From JACVRW01 sp963728495 (GTDB taxonomy: Bacteria; Actinomycetota; Thermoleophilia; Solirubrobacterales; Thermoleophilaceae), in NCBI GenBank assembly GCA_963728495.1, contig CAVSKI010000009.1, positions 364,383 to 428,382 on the forward strand: a stretch of 64,000 nucleotides of DNA, in the 5' to 3' direction. Positions 26,575 through 34,781 of the stretch are shown piece after piece (the first letter of the stretch is position 1; the number at the start of each line of letters is the position of its first letter). The position numbers and the translations under genes were made by a program. The notes beneath the pieces are model-generated. The model did not search any database and was not told the origin of the DNA. It saw only the letters and a program-made list of their open reading frames with translations.

Positions 26575-27188
26575 GCCTCGTCTACCTCGAGTTCATCAGC
26601 CGCCGTCCTGGCGTTTCGCTGGAGCAGTTTCATGCCGTGGCCGGCCAGGGCCAGACCGGCTGGGCCGGCGACAACACCGAGGACGTGCTGCTGGCCAACC
26701 TTGGACGCTCCTGGCGCACCGGGCCCGAGCCCGAGTACATTGCCTTCTGGCATACCCGGGCCCAGGGACTCGACCGCTTCGACGACTGGGAGCGCATCTT
26801 TCGCTCTGGCGTGGCCGAGCAGTTCGAGGAGCCCTTTCGGCTCGCGGCGCGCATCGAGCGGGGAGGTTCCTACGACGCGTTGCTGGAGCCGGTCCCGGTG
26901 GACACCGAGCGCTGCTACCTGGAGTTCTTCGACTTCGCCGGCGGTGCCCGGCGAGATGAGGTGTGCGCCGCCTACGAGGAGCGCGCTGGCAGGCACGGCG
27001 ACCTGAAGCTCAACGTCCTGCTCGACCGTATTGGCCGGCTCGGCCCCGATCCGCGTGGGATCGCGGTCTGGGGCCTGCCCTCCTGGGCTGCGCTGGAGGG
27101 GATCGCCCGCGACCTCGACGACGACGGTGGCCCCGTTCGCTTGGTGGACGCCGGGATGTACTCGGAGTTCGGCAAGGAGACGCTTTGA
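26571..27188 (+). CDS. Hypothetical protein in the catabolic operon
   Basis: A 205-aa soluble protein that I cannot assign to a named family. It appears to be two halves of about 100 residues, each starting with a strand of the type VYLEFISRRPGVSLEQF or CYLEFFDFAGGARRDEV, reminiscent of a tandem dimeric alpha/beta-barrel such as EthD or NIPSNAP-like proteins; this is inference. TTG start overlapping the SDR stop by 4 nt, and it in turn overlaps the next SDR, so it belongs to the operon. Confidence 0.65.
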   Translation: MSLVYLEFISRRPGVSLEQFHAVAGQGQTGWAGDNTEDVLLANLGRSWRTGPEPEYIAFWHTRAQGLDRFDDWERIFRSGVAEQFEEPFRLAARIERGGSYDALLEPVPVDTERCYLEFFDFAGGARRDEVCAAYEERAGRHGDLKLNVLLDRIGRLGPDPRGIAVWGLPSWAALEGIARDLDDDGGPVRLVDAGMYSEFGKETL

Positions 27189-27955
27189 GCCGCATGGAGG
27201 GAAAGGTCGCGCTGGTCACCGGCGCCGGCACCGGCATCGGGCGCGAGACCTGCTTGCGCTTGGCCGAGGAGGGGGCCGCGGTGGTGGTGACCTCCCGTAC
27301 CGCCTCGCACATGGAAGGGACCTGCGACGTCGTCGAGAGCGTTGCCGGCGAACGTCCGCTCGGCATTCAGCTCGACGTGGCCGACAGCGCAGCCGTCGAC
27401 GCGGCCTGCGAGCGGGCGGCGGCCCGGCACGGGCGCATTGATGTGCTGGTGACCAACGCCGGCATCGAGCTGCCCCATACCCCGAACATCGCCGACACGA
27501 GCGATGAGGACTGGGATCGCATCATGCGCGTGAATGTGACGGGGATGTTCTACGCCGTTCGCGCAGCGCTTCGCCACATGCCCGACGGCGGGGCGATCGT
27601 GACCGTGGGCTCGATCAACTCCTTCGTGGCGTGGGAGAACGATGGCGCGTACACCACATCCAAGGGGGCGGTTCTGCAGCTCACCCGCTCGGTTGCCCTC
27701 GATGTCGTCGAGCGGGGCATCAGGGCCAACTGCATCTGCCCCGGCGTGATCGACACTCCGCTGACCGACCAGTTCCTCGCCGACGCCGAGGATCCCGAAG
27801 CCCTCAAAGCCGAATATGCCGCCGTGGCGCCGATGGGTCGCCTGGGCACGGCGCGGGAGATCGCCAACTGCATCCTGTTCCTGGCCTCCGAGGAGGCCAG
27901 CTTCGTCACCGGCGCCGCACTGGTGGCCGACGGAGGCACGGTGATTCGCCCGTGA
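27185..27955 (+). CDS. Short-chain dehydrogenase/reductase
   Basis: A 256-aa SDR. Cofactor loop TGAGTGIGRE, NAG motif VTNAGIELP, catalytic Ser in VGSINSF and Tyr-Lys in AYTTSKGA, C-terminal GAALVADGGTVIRP. The TTG at 27185 overlaps the previous stop by 4 nt as elsewhere in this operon; ATG 27194 would give a more usual SDR N-terminus (MEGKVALVTGAG). It is the second dehydrogenase of the operon, so a two-step oxidation or an oxidation/reduction pair (epimerisation) is possible. Confidence 0.85.
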   Translation: MSRMEGKVALVTGAGTGIGRETCLRLAEEGAAVVVTSRTASHMEGTCDVVESVAGERPLGIQLDVADSAAVDAACERAAARHGRIDVLVTNAGIELPHTPNIADTSDEDWDRIMRVNVTGMFYAVRAALRHMPDGGAIVTVGSINSFVAWENDGAYTTSKGAVLQLTRSVALDVVERGIRANCICPGVIDTPLTDQFLADAEDPEALKAEYAAVAPMGRLGTAREIANCILFLASEEASFVTGAALVADGGTVIRP

Positions 27956-28839
27956 GCGGAGCACCGGCGCTGTCGCTGGGTGTCGACACGCTGTGCTGGC
28001 ACCTGCGGCTCGAGGCAGGCGACCTCTCGCTAGAGGACCTGCTCGAGGAGGCCTCGCAAGCGGGTGCCGAGTACGTTCAGCTGACGCTCCATCACGCCCG
28101 CCGGCGCGAACCCGAGGAGCTCTCCCGCCTGGCCGGCAGGGCCGGTGATCTCGGGCTGCGCGTGCTCGCCTCCGGCGACTTCTTGGGCGGGGCGCGCTTT
28201 GGCGATCCTCCTCGGGCCGCCGCCGAGCGCGTGGCCGGCTGGCTCGAGCGCGCCGTGGCGCTCGGGAGCCCGATCCTACGCGTGACTTCGAGCTTCTACC
28301 GCGCCGATCTGGGCGGCATCCCCGGGGCCATCGAGGCCGAGCGACTCTGGGCGATCGAGGCACTCGGGGCGGCGCTGCCCGCCGCGCGGGACGCCGGCGT
28401 GACGCTGGCCCTGGAGAACCACTCCGATTTCACCGCGGCCGAGTACCGCTCCATCCTCGAGGCGGTGGGCGACGAGCGGGCGGCAATGTTCCTCGATGTG
28501 ATCAACCCGGTCGCCGCCCTCGAGGATCCCGTGCCGGTGGTCGAGCAGCTCGCCCCCATGGCGGTCGCCGGCCACGTAAAGGACTTTGTGCTCGAGTCCA
28601 TCCACAACGACGACGGCTACCACCGTCGCGGTTTCTCGGTGCTCTATCGCTACCCGGGCGAGGGGGTAGCGGACCTCCCTGCGCTGTGGTCGGCGCTGGG
28701 CGCGGGGCTGGGAGGGCGCGAGCTGCCACTGGCGGTCGAGGGCCTCGACAACCGCGGCGACGTTCGCGACCAGGTCGACCGCCTGCGCGATGCCCTTCAG
28801 CGCCTGCGCGAGCTGGTTCCTGCACCCGCCGGGGCGTGA
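27952..28839 (+). CDS. Sugar phosphate isomerase/epimerase-like TIM barrel
   Basis: A 295-aa xylose-isomerase-like TIM barrel (AP-endonuclease-2 superfamily). Likely metal ligands are the Glu of LALENHSDF, the Asp of FLDVINP and the His/Asp of GHVKDFVLES. Members act as sugar, inositol or keto-acid isomerases or epimerases. GTG start with 4-nt overlap to the SDR. Its presence with two SDRs and an FGGY kinase suggests a sugar or polyol substrate. Confidence 0.8.
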   Translation: MSGAPALSLGVDTLCWHLRLEAGDLSLEDLLEEASQAGAEYVQLTLHHARRREPEELSRLAGRAGDLGLRVLASGDFLGGARFGDPPRAAAERVAGWLERAVALGSPILRVTSSFYRADLGGIPGAIEAERLWAIEALGAALPAARDAGVTLALENHSDFTAAEYRSILEAVGDERAAMFLDVINPVAALEDPVPVVEQLAPMAVAGHVKDFVLESIHNDDGYHRRGFSVLYRYPGEGVADLPALWSALGAGLGGRELPLAVEGLDNRGDVRDQVDRLRDALQRLRELVPAPAGA

Positions 28840-29687
28840 GCAGCGGATTCGCGCTGGGCGCGAGCGCCGCGCTCGTCTGGGGAGTGGCCGACATCCTCGT
28901 GGTCCATTGCTCCCGCCGGGTCGGGTTCTTTCGGACCCTGCTCGTGGTCCAGGGCTCAGGTGTGTTGCTGCTTGCGCTGCTCGCCGCGGTGCTGGGCGAG
29001 GAGCCGTCGCTCAGCGGAGGCCAGTGGGCGGCTATCGCGGGCCTCGGAGCACTCTCGATCGCCGCCTACGCGGGCTTCTACAAGGCGCTCGAGCTGGGTC
29101 CCCTCGCCATCGTCAGTCCGATCGCCTCGTCCAACGGCGCCATGATCGTCGTCTTGGCGGTGATCGTGCTCGGGGAGTCGCTGAGCGCGGTGCAGGCCCT
29201 GGGCATCGCGCTCGTGCTGATTTTCATCGTGTTGGCGTCGGTTGAGCCGGCGGCCGTGCGCTTCTCGGGCCGGAGCGGCATCCGGCTCGCGCTCGCCGCC
29301 ACGGTGGTGTTCGGGCTCTACCTGTTCGCGCTCACCACGCTCACCGATGACCTCGGCTGGCTGTTGCCCATCCTGCTCACACGCGCGGTGGCGGTCACCC
29401 TGATGGTCGCCTTCTTCGCCGCCCGTCCCGACGGCGACAAGCGCCCGCTCGGACGACTGGTCCTGCTCGCGTGCACGGTGGCGGGCGCGTTGGACGCCCT
29501 GGGCTATCTGATGTTCAACCGCGGGGCGGAGCTCGGCGAGGTCGCGATCACGAGCGCGGCCGCCTCCTCCTACCCGCTGATCCCGATTCTGGTCGGGCTG
29601 ATCGCCTATCGCGAGCGGGTTGCGTGGTACCAGCTCGTCGGGGTGGGGGGCGTGCTGGTGGGCATGGTCGTCCTGTCGCTCGGCTGA
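28836..29687 (+). CDS. EamA/DMT-family transporter
   Basis: A 283-aa integral-membrane protein with ten predicted helices in two EamA halves (about 5-135 and 150-283). KALELGPLAIVSPIASSNGA and AELGEVAITSAAASSYPLIP are the matching repeat segments. Drug/metabolite transporters usually export small metabolites. GTG overlaps the previous stop by 4 nt, making it the last gene of an eight-gene rightward operon beginning at 21707. Confidence 0.85.
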   Translation: MSSGFALGASAALVWGVADILVVHCSRRVGFFRTLLVVQGSGVLLLALLAAVLGEEPSLSGGQWAAIAGLGALSIAAYAGFYKALELGPLAIVSPIASSNGAMIVVLAVIVLGESLSAVQALGIALVLIFIVLASVEPAAVRFSGRSGIRLALAATVVFGLYLFALTTLTDDLGWLLPILLTRAVAVTLMVAFFAARPDGDKRPLGRLVLLACTVAGALDALGYLMFNRGAELGEVAITSAAASSYPLIPILVGLIAYRERVAWYQLVGVGGVLVGMVVLSLG

Positions 29688-29709
29688 CCGGGCGCGGCCT
29701 TCCGCGGGC

Positions 29710-30468
29710 TCACCAGGGGCTCCCGAGCGAAACGGTGATCGCCTCCCCGTTGACTGCCGACGCCGCGTCGGAGGCCAGGTAGGCGACCACGTTGGCGATC
29801 TCCTCGGGCTCTGCCACCCGCCCCGCCGGGTTCTCCGCAGCGCGCTCGGCCCACACTTCCTCGGCGCTGAGGCCCCGGCGCTCGCCCTCCTGCTGAGCGT
29901 CGAGCTGAGCCATTTCGGTGCGCACCCAGCCCGGAAGAACGGCGTTGCAGGTGATGCCGTGGGCGGCCACGTCCTGTGCCACCGAACGCATCAGCCCGAT
30001 CACCCCGTGCTTTGACGCACAGTAGGGAGACATGGCGGGAGCCCCCACCTGCCCCGCGGTCGAGGAGATCATCACGATCCGGCCCCAGCGCGCCGCCAGC
30101 ATGTCGCCCACGAGCAGGCGGGTCAGCTCGAAGGGAGCGTCGAGGTTCACGTCCATCGTGGCGCGCCAGCCCTCGCGGTCCTGCTCCCAGATCGGGCGGT
30201 CGAGGTAGCCGGCGCGCCCGGCGTTGTTGACGAGAATCGTCACCGGACCCGCGCGCCCGTGCGCTTCGGCGGCTACCCGCGCGCACCCCTCGGGGGTGTC
30301 TATCGAGGACACGATCGGCTCGATGTCCGCCTCGTGAGCAAGCTGCTCGAGCGCTTCGGCGCTGCGAGCCACGGCCAGCACTCGCGCGCCCGCGCGCGCC
30401 AGCGCGAGCGCCGTTGCCCGGCCGATCCCGCGGCTGGCGCCGGTGACGAGTGCGACGCGGTCAGCCAC
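29710..30468 (-). CDS. Short-chain dehydrogenase/reductase
   Basis: A 252-aa SDR; TGASRGIGRATA loop, LVNNAGRAGYLDR, catalytic Ser in ISSTAGQVG and Tyr-Lys in PYCASKHG. GTG start overlapping the zinc dehydrogenase stop by 8 nt. It is the last gene of a leftward kinase-dehydrogenase-SDR operon that converges on the EamA gene. Confidence 0.85.
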   Translation of the reverse strand: MADRVALVTGASRGIGRATALALARAGARVLAVARSAEALEQLAHEADIEPIVSSIDTPEGCARVAAEAHGRAGPVTILVNNAGRAGYLDRPIWEQDREGWRATMDVNLDAPFELTRLLVGDMLAARWGRIVMISSTAGQVGAPAMSPYCASKHGVIGLMRSVAQDVAAHGITCNAVLPGWVRTEMAQLDAQQEGERRGLSAEEVWAERAAENPAGRVAEPEEIANVVAYLASDAASAVNGEAITVSLGSPW

Positions 30469-31459
30469 CGGTCGTCACCCTGCCGGGATAGAGGATGGTC
30501 TTGAGGCTGCGCCCCTCACGCACCGCCCGCAGCGCGCCCTCGATGCCGTCGAAGCCGATCGCGTCGGAGATGAGCTCCTCGAGTGGGAGGGTCCCGCCGG
30601 CCAGGAGCCCGCGGGCCTGCTCGTAGCGCTCGAAGCGCTGGCGCGGCGGAACGCCGACCCACTCGCTGCCCACGAGCGTGATCTCCTCGTAGTGGAGGCG
30701 ATTGAGGTCGACGAGCCCTTGCCCTTCGTCGCCGAAGCCGGCGAAGAGCACCACCCGCCCGCCCGGGCCACAGCCCCTGACCGACTCCGCCACGAGCTCG
30801 GAGCGAGGCACGGTCAGGATCACGAGCTCCGGGCCGGCGTCCCCGGCCCACGTGCGGACCTCGCCCGCCCAGCTCGGCTCGCCGAAAACGACCTCCGCTC
30901 CGAAGCGCTCGGCCAGCAGGCGGCGATCGGCACGCGGCTCGACCGCCATCACCCGCGCGCCCGCCTGCGCGGCGACGGCCACCATCTGCAGGCCCATGGA
31001 ACCCGCGCCGATGACCGCCACCCGGTGGCCCGGGCCGACCTGGCCCTGGTCGTGCACCGCGTGCAGGCAGTCGGCCAAGGGCTCCACGAACACGGCGCGT
31101 TCTATGGGCAGCTCTCCGGTGTGCAGTGCGCCGCGCGACCAGCCCGCCGGCTGGGTGTCGATCGCGGCGAAATCGGCGTAGCCCGCGTAGGTGTCGCCGT
31201 AGACCTGATCGCCGACCCGAAAGCCCTCGACCGCTTCGCCGGTGGCCACCACCCGCCCAACCCACTCGTGCCCGGGATTGAGCGGATAACAGTCGTCGCT
31301 TACTCCGATGGCGTACTTGCGGGCGTCGGTGGGGCAGATTCCGCAGGCCTGCACGCTCACGAGCAGTTGGGAGGGCTCGGGAACGGGCACAGGCACCGAC
31401 TCGACCCGCAGGTCGCCGATGCCGTGCAGGCGGGCCGCACGCATCGTGGGCGAAATCAA
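30461..31459 (-). CDS. Zinc-type alcohol/polyol dehydrogenase
   Basis: A 332-aa medium-chain dehydrogenase. Catalytic-zinc signatures CGICPTDARK and GHEWVGRV are present and the Rossmann loop is VIGAGSMGLQMVA. The structural-zinc loop with four cysteines normally found near residue 90-110 is absent, so it is a shorter sorbitol-dehydrogenase-like variant. TTG start with a 4-nt overlap to the kinase; ATG 31444 is an alternative. It likely oxidises a polyol or sugar alcohol. Confidence 0.85.
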   Translation of the reverse strand: MISPTMRAARLHGIGDLRVESVPVPVPEPSQLLVSVQACGICPTDARKYAIGVSDDCYPLNPGHEWVGRVVATGEAVEGFRVGDQVYGDTYAGYADFAAIDTQPAGWSRGALHTGELPIERAVFVEPLADCLHAVHDQGQVGPGHRVAVIGAGSMGLQMVAVAAQAGARVMAVEPRADRRLLAERFGAEVVFGEPSWAGEVRTWAGDAGPELVILTVPRSELVAESVRGCGPGGRVVLFAGFGDEGQGLVDLNRLHYEEITLVGSEWVGVPPRQRFERYEQARGLLAGGTLPLEELISDAIGFDGIEGALRAVREGRSLKTILYPGRVTTGG

Positions 31460-32832
31460 GCTTGAAGCTCCTTGGCCAGCGCTGTCAGCCCGCGAAACCT
31501 CGCAAGCGCGGAGTCGAGGCGCAGCGGGCTTACGGGGGCGGGCTCGATCGTCGCAATCGGTTCGCGCTGCGGATCGAAGCCGAGCGCCCGGAGGGCGAGC
31601 AGCCCGGGACCTACTGCCTCCGCGGCGTCAGCCGATACCTCCAGCGGCGCGCCCACGGCATCGGCCGTGGCCTGGAGCCACAGTCGGTTTCGTGTTCCGC
31701 CGCCGGTTACCCCCCAAGCCGGGCAGGGGCCGAGCGTGCGCTCGATCCGCTCCGTGTGATCCCGCACCGCCATTGCCAGCGAATCGATCAGCGCGCGGTA
31801 GACGTGCTCCGGGCCGCTGTCGAGCCCGAGTCCGAGCACGGCGGCGCGGGCGTCAGGATCCCAGATCGGCGTGCGCTCGCCGGCGAGGTAGGGGAGCGCG
31901 ACTACACCCCTGGTGTCGACACCCGCGGCCATGCCGGCCAGCTCGTCCTGTGAGCGCCCGCCGCCCAGGCGATCGGCAAACCAGTCAAGTACCAGCCCGC
32001 CCGAGAGAGTCCATCCGCCGAGCAGGAGTCCATGGCCCGGGTAGCCCGAGACGCCGAGCCCGTGCTCTGGATGCGCGTTTTCGGCGGCGCGACATACGAT
32101 CATCGTGCTGCCGAGGACCATTCCGGCGTCGCCAGGCCCACGCACCCCCGCGGCGGCGATGTCGGCGAAGGAGTCGTAGGTGCCGCAGACCACCGGCAGC
32201 CCGGCCGGGAGACCCAGGCGCTCGGCCGCGCCGCCTTGAAGCTCACCCGCCACCGCCAGCGGGTCGACCGGGACGGGAAGCGGGAAAGCCGCCTCGACGC
32301 CGGGCAGCTCGTAGTCCCCCGCGGTCACGGTGTCCATCACCGGGACACCGGTGAGTGAGGCAACGAGAAAGCCCGTCGCGTCGAGCACCCAGGCTGCGCG
32401 AGCGCTCACAGCCGGCTCATGGTCACGCCACCAAGCAAGCTTCGGCAGCGCGTTGTCGAGCGTGCCGTCCGCCTCTTCGGTCGCCAGGCCTCGAGTCATG
32501 CGACGACGCTGAGGCTCGGCCCGGCGGTCGAGACCGAAGAGCGGCGCCTTGGTCAGCGGTGCCAGAGCCGCGTCCACCAGCAGTGGGGCGGGGCCCAGCG
32601 CGGCCACTCCGATCGCACTGATGCGGACATCCCCGGCGCCCGCCACGGCCTCCTGTCCCGAGACAACCATCCCTTCAAGCCAATCTCGCGGATCGTGCTC
32701 GGCGATATCCGCACTCAATATCGCGCGCCGATGCCGGCGGCGGGCACTGGCCGCGAGTGTGCCGTCCCGGCGGACCACCGTCGCCCGCACTCCGGTGAGA
32801 CCGACATCGACGCCCAACGCCCCCTCGCTCAC
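31456..32832 (-). CDS. FGGY-family carbohydrate kinase
   Basis: A 458-aa actin-fold sugar kinase (xylulokinase/gluconokinase type). N-terminal GVDVGLTGVRATVV is the phosphate loop; the conserved Gly-rich segments LPVVCGTYDSFADIAAAGV and the FGGY signature region WGVTGGGTRNRLWLQATAD near the C-terminus are intact. The GTG at 32832 (SEGALGVDVG) is chosen because family members begin just before this loop. The frame stays open 46 codons further upstream but that part is dispersed repeat B, not kinase. It heads the leftward operon and would phosphorylate the sugar or ketose produced by the other enzymes. Confidence 0.85.
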   Translation of the reverse strand: MSEGALGVDVGLTGVRATVVRRDGTLAASARRRHRRAILSADIAEHDPRDWLEGMVVSGQEAVAGAGDVRISAIGVAALGPAPLLVDAALAPLTKAPLFGLDRRAEPQRRRMTRGLATEEADGTLDNALPKLAWWRDHEPAVSARAAWVLDATGFLVASLTGVPVMDTVTAGDYELPGVEAAFPLPVPVDPLAVAGELQGGAAERLGLPAGLPVVCGTYDSFADIAAAGVRGPGDAGMVLGSTMIVCRAAENAHPEHGLGVSGYPGHGLLLGGWTLSGGLVLDWFADRLGGGRSQDELAGMAAGVDTRGVVALPYLAGERTPIWDPDARAAVLGLGLDSGPEHVYRALIDSLAMAVRDHTERIERTLGPCPAWGVTGGGTRNRLWLQATADAVGAPLEVSADAAEAVGPGLLALRALGFDPQREPIATIEPAPVSPLRLDSALARFRGLTALAKELQA

Positions 32833-32848
32833 AAGACGTCTGATATCA

Positions 32849-33003
32849 CGCCCTGACCCTTTGGGAAGTGACGCCGCGGCGGTTTTCACCAAGTGGGATC
32901 GGCTGAGGGCGATGGATGGGGCCGCACCCGCGCCACACCCGACGAAAGGCAATGGCTGCAGACTGCCCACGAATTGGCCCGTGACGTACTAGGGCGCTCC
33001 GAG
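32849..33003 (+). repeat. Dispersed repeat, copy B (about 155 bp)
   Basis: Second copy of the repeat at 15485-15636, same orientation, with small differences (for example GACGCCGCGGCGG for GGCGCCGGGGCGG, and a few 1-2 nt indels). It ends 17 nt before the FGGY-kinase start codon and so may carry that operon's leader or promoter. It includes the palindrome CGCCGCGGCG. It marks the left edge of the accessory region. Confidence 0.75.
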
Positions 33004-33031
33004 ATTGGGCAGTCGGGAGAACGGTCTTCGC

Positions 33032-33138
33032 GTGGCCTTCGGCATGCCCGCGCACGGTTCCGGCGGCGGCTACGAGGGACCGCTGGCCTACCGGATGGGA
33101 AAACCGATGCGCCCGGACGTGGCCGCCGCGTTCGACCG
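33032..33138 (+). pseudogene. Duplicated fragment of an M15-peptidase gene
   Basis: These 107 bp closely match 35274-35380 inside the M15/transglycosylase gene and encode the same peptide stretch (GGYEGPLAYRMGKPMRPDVA versus GGYDGPLAYRMGKPMRPDVA). The synonymous changes are numerous, so the duplication is not recent. The fragment lacks the catalytic part and its frame runs directly into the zinc-ribbon gene. Confidence 0.75.
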
Positions 33139-33190
33139 GTTGCGGGCGCCGGCTGACGTGTGGCGGTGGCAGCCTGGCAGGATCCTCGCC

Positions 33191-33748
33191 ATGGACGCGG
33201 AAGCGCGCGTGTGCCCGTTCTGCGGCGTGCGACCCGGGGTCGGGGTGTTCTGCGAGGCGTGTGGACGCAATCTTCAGGCGGTCGACCGGTTGCCTACCCG
33301 TGCGGAATGGGAGGGCGAGAGGGTTGGGGAGCGGCGGTCGAGCGCCGCGGGAGTGCAGCCGCTGGTCGAGCGTTGCGCCGACGCGACGGCCGCCTTCCTG
33401 GCGGCCATGCGCGGGGCCGGCAACCCTGGTGCCGTCCGGACGCCCATGTCGAAGCGCTCGGCCTTTCGGCGGGCGGGCTCGGCCCTGGGGTGGGTGCTGC
33501 GCCCGGTCGATCGGGAGGACTTCGAGAAGCCGCGTCGCTACGAGCCGGGGCTGGTTTTGACGGTGGAGGGCCGCTTTCACCGCCTCCACAGCGAGCTGCG
33601 GGGCTGGGGCACGCGTGACTTTCCCCACTACCAGCACACCGTCGAACCGGACGCGATCGACATGCCGGCGACAGAACGGCTGATCGGCGAGCTGGCCACG
33701 ATGCTCAGGACCCACGGCGTCGGCGACAAAGGCAATTTCACCCCCTAA
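33191..33748 (+). CDS. Zinc-ribbon protein, unknown function
   Basis: A 185-aa protein with an N-terminal double CxxC zinc ribbon (CPFCGVRP and CEACGRNL, residues 8-26), then an uncharacterised domain with conserved-looking DREDFEKPRRYEPG and RDFPHYQHTVEPD. ATG 33191 begins just before the ribbon; the open frame extends upstream only into the peptidase fragment, which is taken as unrelated. Found between rearranged sequences, it looks like part of an accessory element, possibly one with conjugative or pilus-like functions, but that is inference. Confidence 0.6.
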   Translation: MDAEARVCPFCGVRPGVGVFCEACGRNLQAVDRLPTRAEWEGERVGERRSSAAGVQPLVERCADATAAFLAAMRGAGNPGAVRTPMSKRSAFRRAGSALGWVLRPVDREDFEKPRRYEPGLVLTVEGRFHRLHSELRGWGTRDFPHYQHTVEPDAIDMPATERLIGELATMLRTHGVGDKGNFTP

Positions 33749-33905
33749 CTTCTCCCAGCGGGATAGCTCTTCGCCCAGCCGGCCGAGCTGGTGCGAACAC
33801 CGCCGACCGCGTCCTCGCCGACGAGCCGCCGAGGCGTGTCGCCCGGCTGATCGCATGGCTTGAGCAACCAGCCAAAGGGGGTAGCGGCGCTAGACTCGTC
33901 CTACG

Positions 33906-33925
33906 GGTCGAGCTTCCGCTCGACC
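33906..33925 (+). terminator. Hairpin upstream of cspA
   Basis: GGTCGAG-CTTCCG-CTCGACC is a perfect 7-bp stem with a 6-nt loop, between the zinc-ribbon gene and cspA. With no U-tract it could be a weak terminator or part of a structured cold-shock leader. Confidence 0.35.
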
Positions 33926-34008
33926 AACAGCAGTGTTCCGCGTTTCCGCAGTTGTTGCCTCGAGCACCCTCCGCGTTTCGCCGTGCACATACCCCGGAGG
34001 GGAACGAG

Positions 34009-34212
34009 ATGGCAACAGGAACCGTGAAGTGGTTCAGCGACGAGAAGGGCTTTGGATTCATCACACCGGATGAGTCCGGCAAGGACCTGTTCGTGCACCA
34101 CAACGCGATCCAGAGCAGCGGCTTCAGGTCGCTGATCGAGGGCGCGAAAGTGAGCTACGACGCCGAGCAGGGCCCCAAGGGCCCAGCAGCCGCGAACGTC
34201 CAGACGCTTTAG
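34009..34212 (+). CDS. cspA: Cold-shock protein
   Basis: A 67-aa single-domain OB-fold protein. RNP1 is KGFGFI and RNP2 is LFVHHNAI; the start MATGTVKWFSDEKGFGFI is typical. It binds single-stranded RNA/DNA and acts as an RNA chaperone. ATG with CGGAGGGG about 8 nt upstream. The 260-nt leader region has a hairpin (33906-33925). Confidence 0.92.
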   Translation: MATGTVKWFSDEKGFGFITPDESGKDLFVHHNAIQSSGFRSLIEGAKVSYDAEQGPKGPAAANVQTL

Positions 34213-34328
34213 AGCGCGACGGCGCGCGGGTCGCCAGCGCTCGATACGCGGCCCGCGCTCGCCGCCCACTCCGTGCGCAGGGGGCTTGGGCTTGATCGAC
34301 TCGCCTGAACAGAAACCAGGAGGACAGG

Positions 34329-34493
34329 ATGGCGTCAACCGCCAAGAGGAAGACCACGATGGCGAAGCTCAACCGTGAACGCAGGCTCGTCGAGCGTCGG
34401 CTCGAGAAGCAGGCCAAGAAGCTTGCGAGGAAGCGGGCGTCGGCAGATCACGCGAGTGGGCCCAGCGAAACGCTGACCGCCAAGGACGAGTGA
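34329..34493 (+). CDS. Small basic protein
   Basis: A 54-aa Lys/Arg-rich peptide (MASTAKRKTTMAKLNRERRL at the N-terminus) predicted as one long amphipathic helix with an acidic, flexible tail. A good ribosome-binding site AGGAGGAC ends 2-3 nt before the ATG, supporting a real gene. Small proteins of this composition commonly follow cold-shock genes in actinobacteria; RNA or ribosome binding is inferred from charge only. Confidence 0.55.
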   Translation: MASTAKRKTTMAKLNRERRLVERRLEKQAKKLARKRASADHASGPSETLTAKDE

Positions 34494-34781
34494 CCCAGGT
34501 GGCCGCCCAAGCGCGGCGGGGGCGCGGGAACGGCCGCAGCCCGCCCCGGCTCTAGCCGGCTCCGCCCTCGCCGAGGCGCTCATCCAAGAGTGCCGCAGGC
34601 GTTGCGGGCGACTCGCCGGGTCGATCAGTCGGCAGACCGCCAGAGACAACCTGCGCGCCCAGCGGGTGTACGAGCGGATCGGCGCCACCTGCAAAGAGTG
34701 GGTCGGTAGCGGTCGGCGGGGTTCCCAGAAGTTGCACTGGGGTGTTGAGCGGTAACAACGCACAGGTGATGGTGCTGTGCG
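34494..34781. other. Gap without recognisable gene
   Basis: About 288 nt. One start-less open frame of roughly 70 codons ends at a TAA near 34755 (last residues SQKLHWGVER); it resembles a gene remnant but matches nothing I recognise. Confidence 0.35.

Noticed and set aside
31456..32970. Longer start for the FGGY kinase
   Set aside because: The extra 46 codons consist of dispersed repeat B, while the kinase fold begins right after GTG 32832.
33005..33190. N-terminal extension of the zinc-ribbon protein
   Set aside because: It is the duplicated peptidase fragment and has no relation to the zinc ribbon.
34494..34755. Start-less open frame ending SQKLHWGVER
   Set aside because: No start codon, ribosome-binding site or recognised family; at most a remnant.
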